The notes under the pieces: generated by a model
What the model was told of the DNA's origin: nothing
The model's input: the letters and a program-made list of their open reading frames with translations, nothing else
Databases searched by the model: none
Assembly: GCA_905215815.1 (NCBI GenBank)
Contig: CAJMRN010000025.1
Coordinates: 1 to 22,191, forward strand
DNA from: an uncultured bacterium
GTDB taxonomy: Bacteria > Actinomycetota > Coriobacteriia > Coriobacteriales > Coriobacteriaceae
Direction: 5' to 3'
Length of the DNA: 22,191 nucleotides
Shown: in pieces, positions 1-6,741 of the stretch
Numbering within the stretch: position 1 is the first letter of the stretch
Layout: the number at the start of each line of letters is the position of its first letter
Made by a program: the position numbers and the translations under genes

Positions 1-848
1 TGTTTGTGTCCTTTGGTAGCGGCAGCAGCGGTAATTGTGCATATGTAGGCGCGCGGGGAGGACGAGGGGTGCTCATTGATGCCGGCGTGGACTCCAAGTT
101 CGTGACTGCGGCACTTGAGGCTAATGGTTTGGATATAAAAAAAATCGTGGGTATTATATTGACGCATGACCATAGCGACCATGTGCGGTATGCATACTCG
201 CTGTTGCGCAACAACAGGCATATGCTGCTGTATTGCACGCCGCGCTGTCTCTCGGGCATATTGCGACGCAGCAGCCTTTCGCGCCGTATCAAGGATTATC
301 ACAAGCCTATATACAAGGAATTTGCCTTTGAGGCTGCCGGGCTGAATATTACGCCTTTCGAGACCAGTCATGACGGCACCGACAACGTGGGATTTGATAT
401 TGATAACGGAATGCGCCACTTTGTGGTGGTGACGGATACGGGCTATCTCACCGAGCGTGCCGAGGCGTATGTGCGCCGAGCCAATTATTTGATGATAGAA
501 TCGAATTACGATGCCGATATGCTGCATAATGGTACTTATCCGCCGTATTTGCAGGCCCGTATCGAGAGCGAGTGCGGACATTTGGACAATCGACAGGCTG
601 CGGCCGCCGTCGCTTCGGTGGCTGTCGCGCATCCGGAAGCGCATCTGAGTCATGTTTTCCTGTGCCACTTGTCGCATGATAATAATACGCCCGAAACGGC
701 CACAGCCACCATGCGCAAGGCGCTCGAGGGGGTCGGCCGCAAGGTTATGTCCGCTGACCATGCCGTTATGCCGTCCCCGGGTACTTCGGATGTGCTGTTG
801 GCTGCCTTGCCCCGCTTCGATTCCAGTCCGCTGTACGTGCTGCGCTGA
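1..848 (+). CDS. walJ: WalJ/YycJ-type MBL-fold metallo-hydrolase, 5' end cut off
   Basis: This is a metallo-beta-lactamase-fold hydrolase of the YycJ/WalJ group, a cytoplasmic predicted nuclease linked in Firmicutes to the WalRK cell-wall regulon. The visible protein opens with VSFGSGSSGN, the strand that normally lies a few residues from the N terminus. A GTG at position 6 is therefore probably internal, and the real start lies left of the window. The metal-binding motif THDHSDH is present near residue 53. Further family blocks are SHDGTDNVGF, VTDTGYL, IESNYD, GHLDN and the C-terminal LCHLSHDNNTPE. About 280 residues are visible, close to the full family length (around 265 in Bacillus). It is the only plus-strand gene, convergent with the glycolytic genes, and a good terminator follows its stop. 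The family assignment is firm; the cellular substrate is not known from the sequence. Confidence 0.9.
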   Translation, partial: FVSFGSGSSGNCAYVGARGGRGVLIDAGVDSKFVTAALEANGLDIKKIVGIILTHDHSDHVRYAYSLLRNNRHMLLYCTPRCLSGILRRSSLSRRIKDYHKPIYKEFAFEAAGLNITPFETSHDGTDNVGFDIDNGMRHFVVVTDTGYLTERAEAYVRRANYLMIESNYDADMLHNGTYPPYLQARIESECGHLDNRQAAAAVASVAVAHPEAHLSHVFLCHLSHDNNTPETATATMRKALEGVGRKVMSADHAVMPSPGTSDVLLAALPRFDSSPLYVLR

Positions 849-926
849 CGGCTGCTGCTTTTATGACCGGGCGTTCGCTCGGCTCTGTCAATGCAGTAAT
901 TCAATAATTTACTTACGAAGTGTTTT

Positions 927-957
927 TCGCGAACCTTGGCGTTTGCGAGCTTTTTTT
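927..957 (+). terminator. Rho-independent terminator of the WalJ-type gene
   Basis: The arms TCGCGAAC (927-934) and GTTTGCGA (941-948) pair with one G-U wobble around a 6-nt loop. They are followed by GC and seven T residues (951-957). The hairpin lies about 80 nt after the plus-strand stop codon, and no other plus-strand gene precedes it. Confidence 0.8.
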
Positions 958-1032
958 AATCTATAAGTCGCTTTTTTTGTGCACGCGTTTATAAGTGGTT
1001 TTGATTTGACTTGCCATAAACTGCTTTTGCAC

Positions 1033-1077
1033 AAAAAAGTGAGAGGAGGGCGTCCCGGATTGGGATGTCCTCCTCTC
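1033..1077 (-). terminator. Rho-independent terminator of the gap-pgk-tpiA group
   Basis: A long hairpin (1041-1077) has 16-nt arms beginning GAGAGGAGG and ending CCTCCTCTC, with two positions differing between the arms. On the minus strand it is followed after two bases by six T residues (1038-1033). It begins only 33 nt after the tpiA stop codon. The normal 3' end of the operon therefore seems intact even though the tpiA frame is short. Confidence 0.9.
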
Positions 1078-1110
1078 TTATAGGGGGTTGATGAGTGTCA
1101 GTGCTGCAGC

Positions 1111-1491
1111 TTAGAGCTGAGGACCGGCGGCAACGAGAGCCTTGGCCTTCTTGTTCTGATCCTCGTCGGTCTCGTGGAAGTAGTCGCGACGCTCGGAGTG
1201 ACCGATGATGCAGTAGGTGCAGCCAGCGGACTTGAGCATGTCGCAAGAGGACTCACCGGTGAAGGCACCCTTGGCCTCCCAGTACACGTTCTGTGCACCG
1301 AGGGCGATGGGGGCAGCCTGAATGCGGTCATGAACCGTGGTGATGTCAATGGTCGGAGGGCAGACGAGCACCTCGACGCCAGCCGGAACCTCGGGCAGAG
1401 CCTGAGCCAGCTCGTCGGCGAGCTTAGCGGCCTCGGCGACGTCGTTGTTCATCTTCCAGTTACCAGCGATAAGAAGGGTGCGATTAGGCAT
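1111..1491 (-). pseudogene. tpiA: Triosephosphate isomerase, C-terminal half missing
   Basis: TpiA interconverts dihydroxyacetone phosphate and glyceraldehyde-3-phosphate in glycolysis. The frame gives only 126 residues against the usual 245-255. Present are the N-terminal substrate motif AGNWKMN with its catalytic lysine, the GAQNVYWEAKGAFTGE block, and the catalytic-histidine motif IIGHSERR. The match is good up to KAKALVAAG and then ends in PQL and TAA. Lost are the catalytic glutamate, the flexible phosphate-gripping loop 6 and the C-terminal GGS phosphate site, so a working TIM barrel is not possible. The ATG start (1489-1491) follows GGAGG by about 9 nt and overlaps the pgk stop by 8 nt, which implies translational coupling. 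An internal deletion, a strain-specific lesion or an assembly error could explain it. A second full tpiA elsewhere is possible. Identity is certain; whether the product does anything is doubtful. Confidence 0.85.
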
Positions 1492-2674
1492 CGAGAAGCG
1501 CCTCCACTCCGGGCAGGGCCTTACCCTCGACGAGCTCCATGGAAGCGCCACCGCCGGTGGAGATCCAGCTCATCTTGTCGGCCAGGTTGAACTTGTTGAC
1601 AGCTGCGACAGAGTCACCACCGCCGATGATCGAGGTGCAGTCAGCCTCGGCGAGAGCCTCGGCGATAGCCTGGGTGCCGTGAGCAAAGTTGTCAAACTCG
1701 AAGACGCCCATGGGGCCGTTCCAGAACACGGTCTTGGCGCCCTTGACAGCCTCGGCATAGAGCTCCTCGGTCTTGGGACCGATGTCCATACCCTCACGAT
1801 CGTCGGGGATAGCGTCGGAAGCAACAACCTCGGGGACAGCGTCCTCGCCAAAGTGATCGGCAACACGGTTGTCGATGGGGAGTAGGATCTTGACACCCTT
1901 CTCCTCGGCCTTCTTGAGCATCTCGCCGGCGCGCTCGACCCAGTCCTCTTCCTTGAGGGACTGACCAACGGACAGGCCCTGAGCCAGGAAGAAGGTGTAG
2001 GCCATGCCGCCACCGATGATCAGGGTGTCAGCGGAGTCGATGAGGTGATCGAGAACGCCGATCTTGGAGGAAACCTTGGAACCGCCGACGATGGCGACGA
2101 AGGGGCGCTCGGGCTCGGCGAAGATGCCGGTCAGCGTGTCGACCTCCTTCTCGAGCAAGAAGCCGGCGACGGCAGGCAGGTAAGCGGCGGGGCCCACGAC
2201 GGAACCCTGGGCGCGGTGAGCGGTGCCGAAGGCATCGAGAACGAAGACGTCACCATAGGAAGCGAGCTTCTTGGCGATCTCGGGATCGTTCTTCTTCTCA
2301 CGCTTGTCAAAACGGACGTTCTCGAGAACGAGGACCTTACCCGGCTCGACGGCGGCGACAGCCTCAGCAGCCTTCTCGCCGTAGGTGTCAGCGACAAAGG
2401 CAACGTCGAGACCAGAGAGCTCAGCGAGCTTCTTGGCGACGGGCTCGAGGGACAGCTCGGGCTGGAAGCCGGTGCCCTCGGGACGGCCGAGGTGGCTCAT
2501 GAGGATGACGCGAGCGTTGTGCTCAACGAGGTAGTTGATGGTGGGCAGGGCAGCCTTGATACGGGTGGTGTCGCCAACGACGCCATCCTTGATAGGCACG
2601 TTAAAGTCAACGCGGACGAGAACGCGCTTTCCGTCGACATCGATGTCGCGGACGGTCTTCTTGGTAAAGGCCAT
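1484..2674 (-). CDS. pgk: Phosphoglycerate kinase
   Basis: Cytoplasmic phosphoglycerate kinase transfers phosphate from 1,3-bisphosphoglycerate to ADP in lower glycolysis. The protein is 396 residues, normal for the family. The N-terminal substrate domain carries RVDFNVPI near the start, SHLGRPEG, and LENVRFDKREKKND with DAFGTAHRA. The C-terminal nucleotide domain shows IIGGGMAYTF, NGPMGVFEF, GGGDSVAAV and the closing STGGGASMELVEGK. The ATG at 2672-2674 was chosen because MAFTKK is the natural N terminus and AAAGGT lies about 10 nt upstream; a longer frame to 2710 has no better ribosome site. It follows gap, separated by a hairpin with a short T run, and overlaps tpiA by 8 nt. No clear promoter fits between that hairpin and the start, so it probably depends on readthrough from gap. 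Confidence 0.97.
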   Translation of the reverse strand: MAFTKKTVRDIDVDGKRVLVRVDFNVPIKDGVVGDTTRIKAALPTINYLVEHNARVILMSHLGRPEGTGFQPELSLEPVAKKLAELSGLDVAFVADTYGEKAAEAVAAVEPGKVLVLENVRFDKREKKNDPEIAKKLASYGDVFVLDAFGTAHRAQGSVVGPAAYLPAVAGFLLEKEVDTLTGIFAEPERPFVAIVGGSKVSSKIGVLDHLIDSADTLIIGGGMAYTFFLAQGLSVGQSLKEEDWVERAGEMLKKAEEKGVKILLPIDNRVADHFGEDAVPEVVASDAIPDDREGMDIGPKTEELYAEAVKGAKTVFWNGPMGVFEFDNFAHGTQAIAEALAEADCTSIIGGGDSVAAVNKFNLADKMSWISTGGGASMELVEGKALPGVEALLDA

Positions 2675-2701
2675 GTTTGCTTCTACCTTTCGTACGTGTC
2701 T

Positions 2702-2722
2702 GCCTCCCATTACGGCAGACGA
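2702..2722 (-). promoter_or_regulatory. Small hairpin in the pgk leader
   Basis: On the minus strand TCTGCC and GGCAGA form a perfect 6-bp stem with a 9-nt loop, about 30 nt ahead of the pgk ATG and directly after the gap terminator-like hairpin. It could protect a processed 5' end or modulate translation. This is inferred from position only. Confidence 0.3.
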
Positions 2723-2730
2723 TTTCTTAT

Positions 2731-2777
2731 AAAAAGGGCGCGACCCTAGGGTGTAAGCCCTATAAGGCCGCGCCCTT
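2731..2777 (-). terminator. Hairpin with T run between gap and pgk (attenuator or partial terminator)
   Basis: On the minus strand an outer stem pairs AAGGGCGCG with CGCGCCCTT, enclosing a second short stem (AGGG with CCCT). It is followed by TTTTT and ATAAG. This is a plausible intrinsic terminator 38 nt after the gap stop. Because pgk lacks an obvious promoter downstream of it, partial termination that sets the gap:pgk ratio is the likely role. Confidence 0.7.
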
Positions 2778-2814
2778 CTTTAGACGCTCAACGAGCTATT
2801 CGCTAAAAGCTAAA

Positions 2815-3834
2815 TTAAGCAACGAACTTCTCGAAGTACTTGATGGTGCGGACCATCTGAGAGGTGTAGGAGTTCTCGTTGTCGTACCAAGAGGTGACCT
2901 GAACGAGGGTCTGGCCGTTGCCGAGGTCAGAGCACATGGTCTGAGTGGCGTCGAAGATGGAGCCGTGGGTCTCGCCGACGATGTCGCGGGAGACGATCTG
3001 GTCCTCGTTGTAGGCGAAGGTCTCGGGGATGGTCTCGGCGTAGGCCTTCATGGCAGCGTTGACCTCGTCGACGGTGACCTTCTTGTCAACGACGGCGTAG
3101 AGGTTGGAGCCGGTCGGCGTCGGGACGCGCTGGGCGGCACCGATGAGCTTGCCGTTGAGCTCGGGGAGAACCAGGCCGATGGCCTTGGCAGCGCCCGTGG
3201 TGTTCGGGACGATGTTCTCGGAGCAGGCGCGGGAGCGACGGAAGTTGCCCTTGCGCTGCGGGCCGTCGAGCGGCATCTGGTCGCCGGTGAAGGCGTGGAT
3301 GGTGGTCATGATGCCGGACACGATGGGAGCGAAGTCGTTCAGACCCTTGGCCATCGGGGCGAGGCAGTTGGTGGTGCAGGAAGCAGCGGAGATGATGTTG
3401 TCCTCAGCGGTCAGCGTCTCATGGTTGACGTTGTACACGATGGTGGGCAGATCGCTGCCGGCCGGAGCGGAGATGACGACCTTCTTGGCGCCAGCGTTGA
3501 TGTGGGCCTGAGCCTTAGCCTTGCTGGTGTAGAAGCCGGTGCACTCGAGAACGACGTCGACGTCAAGGTCGCCCCAAGGCAGGTTGTTAGCGTCGGCCTC
3601 CTTGTAGATCTTGATCTCCTTGCCGTCAACGGTGATGGAATCCTCGCCAGCAACGACCTCGTGATCGCGAGCGTAGTTGCCCTGCGTGGAGTCGTACTTC
3701 AGCAGGTAAGCGAGCATATCGGGAGAGGTGAGGTCGTTGATAGCGACGATCTCGGAGCCCTCATGACCGAACATCTGACGGAAAGCCAGACGACCGATGC
3801 GACCGAAGCCGTTAATAGCAACCTTTACTGCCAT
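2815..3834 (-). CDS. gap: Glyceraldehyde-3-phosphate dehydrogenase, NAD type
   Basis: Cytoplasmic GAPDH oxidises and phosphorylates glyceraldehyde-3-phosphate to 1,3-bisphosphoglycerate. The protein is 339 residues, a normal length. The Rossmann motif INGFGRIGR is at residues 7-15. An aspartate in INDLTS (Asp34) indicates NAD rather than NADP. The catalytic cysteine is Cys153 in ASCTTNC. HAFTGDQ, the arginine-rich loop RKGNFRRSRA and SWYDNENSY complete the phosphate-binding and C-terminal signature. The start is the ATG at 3832-3834, with AAAGGAG about 6 nt upstream. A longer frame to 3936 lacks family similarity in its extra part. It lies after whiA with a 193-nt AT-rich gap that probably holds its promoter, and it leads the gap-pgk-tpiA group. 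A hairpin with a T run follows. Confidence 0.97.
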   Translation of the reverse strand: MAVKVAINGFGRIGRLAFRQMFGHEGSEIVAINDLTSPDMLAYLLKYDSTQGNYARDHEVVAGEDSITVDGKEIKIYKEADANNLPWGDLDVDVVLECTGFYTSKAKAQAHINAGAKKVVISAPAGSDLPTIVYNVNHETLTAEDNIISAASCTTNCLAPMAKGLNDFAPIVSGIMTTIHAFTGDQMPLDGPQRKGNFRRSRACSENIVPNTTGAAKAIGLVLPELNGKLIGAAQRVPTPTGSNLYAVVDKKVTVDEVNAAMKAYAETIPETFAYNEDQIVSRDIVGETHGSIFDATQTMCSDLGNGQTLVQVTSWYDNENSYTSQMVRTIKYFEKFVA

Positions 3835-3906
3835 TGTGTCTCCTTTCGTAAGGCCCCCGCGAGCTACAGCGCCCGCCGTTGAGGCCCACAAACTAACCAC
3901 TCGCCT

Positions 3907-3982
3907 AATATACCTTTTTTTTGACTTGAATTTCACGAGAATGCTCGAAATTGAAAATCAAATTTACGTTAAAACGTTTTAA
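3907..3982 (-). promoter_or_regulatory. Probable gap promoter region with operator-like dyads
   Basis: The AT-rich gap between whiA and gap holds a minus-strand -10-like TATATT (3912-3907) after an A-rich tract, with no convincing -35 at 16-18 nt. Upstream lie an imperfect dyad at 3926-3955 (TTGAATTT and AAATTGAA around CGAG-AATG-CTCG) and a perfect 14-bp palindrome TTAAAACGTTTTAA at 3969-3982. The layout fits a regulated glycolytic promoter. The assignment is inferred from sequence shape and position. Confidence 0.4.
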
Positions 3983-4027
3983 ATACTAAAATAGCAGCTA
4001 AATCCATATATAAGTCGTTACTTCAAA

Positions 4028-4957
4028 CTACCTGTTTGCTTCAATGAGCTTTTCAAGCCGTAAAACACGATGGTAGAGGGCTGACTTCGACAAGGGAGGG
4101 TCAGCCATCTCCCCCAAATCACGCAGCGACAGATCGGGATAGCGCTCGCGCAGGTCGCAAAAGACCGCCAAGGCATCCGGAAGCGCATCACGAAGGCCAC
4201 GCTGCTCGAGCTCATCGATAAGCGCAAGCTGATGTTGGGCGGCACCGGCGCTTCTGGTCTGGTTGGCGAGCTCGGCGTTCACGCGACGGTTCACATCGTT
4301 CTTAACCAACTTGACCGCGCGCGCCTCCTCAATCTCGGCAACGCTGCGCTTGGCGCCAATCAGCTTTAATAGATGCTCGATTTCCTCGGCGCTCTTAATG
4401 TACACGGCATATGACCCCCGCCGTGCATTAACACGAGCATGGACCCCAATCTGCTCCAACAGATCGCAAAGCCCCTTGGCATATTGCTCGCCCTGCACAG
4501 CAATCTCCAAATGAAAATCGCCGCGTGGATCGGCCACGAAGCCGCCCGCGATGAGCGCGCCGCGGATATAGGCAAGTCTACAGCAAGGACGGGCAACGAT
4601 ATGTCGGGGTACGCCGGCGACAAGTCCTCCCCTACGTTCGAGGATACCCAGCAGAACCAAGGCCTTATCCAGGTCTGGCTGATCAGGCAAGGTGATGAGG
4701 TAGTTTCGAACCTTATGCAATACAGATTTACGGACGGTGAACTCCGTTTTGAGCTTAAGGATACGATGCGTCAGCGTGATCATCGTGCGCGCGACGGCTC
4801 CCGTCTCAGTCGCAACCGTCAAACGATACCGCCCAGAGCCGGTAAGCGAGAGCGTACCGCTCACGCGCGTGAGGGCGGCAAGCGTCGACAAGTCGCAGTA
4901 TTCACATTCGGGTTCGCAGCGCGCAAGCTCGTCGCGCACCTCAGCGGTAAACGACAT
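4028..4957 (-). CDS. whiA: DNA-binding protein WhiA
   Basis: WhiA is a transcription factor of Gram-positive bacteria, needed for sporulation septation in Streptomyces and affecting division in Bacillus. It consists of a LAGLIDADG-like domain fused to a helix-turn-helix. The protein is 309 residues, normal length. It starts with MSFTAEVRDELA, a typical WhiA N terminus. The second half of the homing-endonuclease-like fold shows CCRLAYIRGALIAGG near residue 125 and the FHLEI strand. The C-terminal HTH carries SLRDLGEMADPPLSKSALYHR, read here as two adjoining motifs (LGEMADPPLS and SKSALYHRVLRLEKL). The endonuclease catalytic residues are degenerate throughout the family. It begins 6 nt after the rapZ stop, with GAAGG inside the rapZ end as ribosome site, so the two are cotranscribed. 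No terminator is seen after its stop, so readthrough into gap is possible. Confidence 0.95.
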   Translation of the reverse strand: MSFTAEVRDELARCEPECEYCDLSTLAALTRVSGTLSLTGSGRYRLTVATETGAVARTMITLTHRILKLKTEFTVRKSVLHKVRNYLITLPDQPDLDKALVLLGILERRGGLVAGVPRHIVARPCCRLAYIRGALIAGGFVADPRGDFHLEIAVQGEQYAKGLCDLLEQIGVHARVNARRGSYAVYIKSAEEIEHLLKLIGAKRSVAEIEEARAVKLVKNDVNRRVNAELANQTRSAGAAQHQLALIDELEQRGLRDALPDALAVFCDLRERYPDLSLRDLGEMADPPLSKSALYHRVLRLEKLIEANR

Positions 4958-4963
4958 GCAGGC

Positions 4964-5866
4964 CTATGCCTTCGTGTTGGCGCGCGACAGGTCGCGGTGG
5001 GAGATGCTCACATGATACTGAGCGCCTTCCAGGTAACGGGCCGTGGCCTCGGCAATGGCAACGCTGCGGTGCTGGCCGCCCGTGCAGCCGATGGCGATAG
5101 AAAGCTGCGGCTTACCCTCCGCGATATAACCGGGCATGACCGTATCGAGCAGCTGTGTCCAAGCCTTCCAAAACTCCTGCGTCTTGGGATGGTCCAGAAC
5201 AAAATCGGAGACCTTTTTATCGAGACCGGTCATCGTGCGCATCTCGGGATCGTAGAACGGATTGGGCAGGAAGCGGACGTCGATCATAATATCCGCTTCG
5301 ACGGGCATGCCGTGCTTAAAGCCAAACGAGAACACGTGGACATCCATAAGCTGCTGGTCGGACAGCTCGGAAAATGCCATACGCAGCTTGTTGCGCAGCG
5401 CAGAGGTGCGCAGACGGCTCGTGTCGATAATCATATCGGCTCGGTCGCGCACGCCCTGCAGCTGAAGGCGCTCGCGCTGAATGGCATCGGCCGTAGTCTC
5501 CCCCGGCTTGGCAATGGGATGACGGCGGCGATTTTCGCTGTAGCGACGAATCAGCACCTCGTCAGAAGCCTCCAGGAACACGATGTCGCAGCTCATCTCG
5601 CGCTCTTCGAGAGCGGCGACCGCATCGAGCAACTCGTCAAACAGTCCCTGGCTACGCAAATCGCAGGTGACGGCGAGATGCCTGCCCACGCCCGTATTGA
5701 TGCCGACGAGCTCGGCAAGCTGGGCGATGAGACGCGGAGGCAGGTTATCGATGCAAAAATAGCCCATGTCCTCGAACACGTGCATGGCCTGTGTGCGGCC
5801 TGATCCGGACATTCCGGTGATGATGACGATATCGGGGATGCGCTCCGAGCGCTCCGCCGCATCCAT
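4964..5866 (-). CDS. rapZ: RapZ/YvcJ family nucleotide-binding protein
   Basis: This is a P-loop protein of the RapZ (YvcJ) family. In E. coli RapZ binds glucosamine-6-phosphate and hands the small RNA GlmZ to RNase E. In Gram-positives the role is less clear, though GTP/ATP hydrolysis is reported. The protein is 300 residues. The Walker A motif GMSGSGRT is at residues 18-25, with Arg where most P-loops have Lys, as I recall for many actinobacterial members. FCIDNLPP, SFGFKHG, the DVRFLPNP block and the C-terminal GCTGGQHRSV are all present. The ATG at 5864-5866 is preferred because AAGGGAG lies 5 nt upstream; alternatives at 5884 (ATG) and 5920 (GTG) add non-conserved residues. It is followed 6 nt later by whiA. 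The yvcK/glmR gene usually found between the two is absent. Confidence 0.93.
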   Translation of the reverse strand: MDAAERSERIPDIVIITGMSGSGRTQAMHVFEDMGYFCIDNLPPRLIAQLAELVGINTGVGRHLAVTCDLRSQGLFDELLDAVAALEEREMSCDIVFLEASDEVLIRRYSENRRRHPIAKPGETTADAIQRERLQLQGVRDRADMIIDTSRLRTSALRNKLRMAFSELSDQQLMDVHVFSFGFKHGMPVEADIMIDVRFLPNPFYDPEMRTMTGLDKKVSDFVLDHPKTQEFWKAWTQLLDTVMPGYIAEGKPQLSIAIGCTGGQHRSVAIAEATARYLEGAQYHVSISHRDLSRANTKA

Positions 5867-5896
5867 GGCATCTCCCTTTTGCATGTGTTGCCTCCC

Positions 5897-5933
5897 GAAA
5901 ACAAGCGCGGGACCCAGCACCCGGATCCCGCGC
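5897..5933 (-). terminator. Terminator at the end of the nan cluster
   Basis: The arms GCGCGGGA (5905-5912) and TCCCGCGC (5926-5933) form a perfect 8-bp GC-rich stem that can be extended by CC/GG after one mismatch. On the minus strand it is followed by TTGTTTTC. It lies about 50 nt after the nanE stop and just before rapZ, separating the sugar cluster from rapZ-whiA. The T run is imperfect, so some readthrough is likely. Confidence 0.7.
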
Positions 5934-5984
5934 GGTCAATTGCCTATATTGAGTATACCGCCCCGAGCGGATACGAGGCCTGTC

Positions 5985-6671
5985 TTACGCCTCAAGCGCA
6001 GCCTTGAACCAACTCGTAATACTCGTGGGGTGCGTGATGGCGGTGCCGACGACAACAGCCCAGGCGCCAGCATCGATCGCGGCGCGAGCCTCCTCGGGCG
6101 TATGCACGCGACCCTCGCAAATGATGGGAAGGCCGGGGAATTCCTCGGTCGCCTGACGCAGGAGCGGCAGATCGGGGCCATCGGCCATGGTGCAGTCGAT
6201 GGCGGCAACACCATGAGACAGCGTGGTGGACACCAGGTCGAAGCCCATGTCGACAGCACGACGAATATCCTCGATGGTGGCACAGTCGGCCATCAGGAGC
6301 ACGCCCTCCTCGTGCAGCGGACGGAAAGTATCTTCGACGGTCTTGCCATCGGGACGCGGACGATCGGTGGCGTCGATCGCCACGATATCGGCACCCGCAG
6401 CAACGCAGGCGCGAGCGTGGCGCAGCGTCGGCGTGATGTAAACGCCCTCGTGCCCATCCTTCCACAGGCCGATGACGGGAACCTCACAGCGACCCTTAAT
6501 GGCGGCAATGTCGGCAAGGCCCTGGCAGCGAATGGCGGCGGCGCCGCCAAGCTCGCAAGCGCGAGACATTTGAGCCATGGTCTCGGGCGTACGAAGCGGC
6601 TCGCCCATATACGCCTGAACGCTCACGACGAGCTTGCCCTTCAGGGATTGAATCAAAGGATCGACGGTCAT
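5985..6671 (-). CDS. nanE: N-acetylmannosamine-6-phosphate 2-epimerase
   Basis: NanE converts ManNAc-6-phosphate to GlcNAc-6-phosphate, the last dedicated step of sialic acid breakdown, in the cytoplasm. The protein is a 228-residue TIM barrel, normal for the family. Conserved features are LVVSVQA near residue 15, the catalytic lysine Lys71 in GLWKD, the aspartate in VAIDATDRPRPDG (Asp100) and the acid residue Glu186 in CEGRVHTPEEA. The Lys-Glu spacing (115) nearly matches the 114 I recall for the characterised Clostridium perfringens enzyme (K66/E180). The C-terminal VVVGTAITHP phosphate loop is also present. The ATG at 6669-6671 has AAAGG about 10 nt upstream. It is the last gene of the cluster, 70 nt after the ROK kinase with a strong hairpin between them. 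Confidence 0.95.
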   Translation of the reverse strand: MTVDPLIQSLKGKLVVSVQAYMGEPLRTPETMAQMSRACELGGAAAIRCQGLADIAAIKGRCEVPVIGLWKDGHEGVYITPTLRHARACVAAGADIVAIDATDRPRPDGKTVEDTFRPLHEEGVLLMADCATIEDIRRAVDMGFDLVSTTLSHGVAAIDCTMADGPDLPLLRQATEEFPGLPIICEGRVHTPEEARAAIDAGAWAVVVGTAITHPTSITSWFKAALEA

Positions 6672-6694
6672 AAAGCTGCAACCTTTCTCAGAAC

Positions 6695-6725
6695 AGCCTC
6701 CCGAGGCGTGTTGTCTCGGGAGGCT
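6695..6725 (-). promoter_or_regulatory. Perfect 11-bp intercistronic hairpin between nanK and nanE
   Basis: The arms AGCCTCCCGAG and CTCGGGAGGCT pair perfectly around a 9-nt loop. Neither strand has a proper T run after it (minus strand continues GTTCTGAG). It therefore looks more like an mRNA processing or stabilising structure than a strong terminator. Confidence 0.6.
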
Positions 6726-6741
6726 CCTACAGCAAATACGT

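Noticed and set aside
2677..3882. A 401-codon plus-strand open frame opposite gap
   Set aside because: It mirrors the gap coding frame, begins in the gap-pgk terminator region and lacks any family signature.
5945..5984. TATACT (5957-5952, minus) as a rapZ promoter
   Set aside because: The -10-like box has no -35 at any allowed spacing, and a terminator-like hairpin would fall inside the leader. Too weak to list as a feature.
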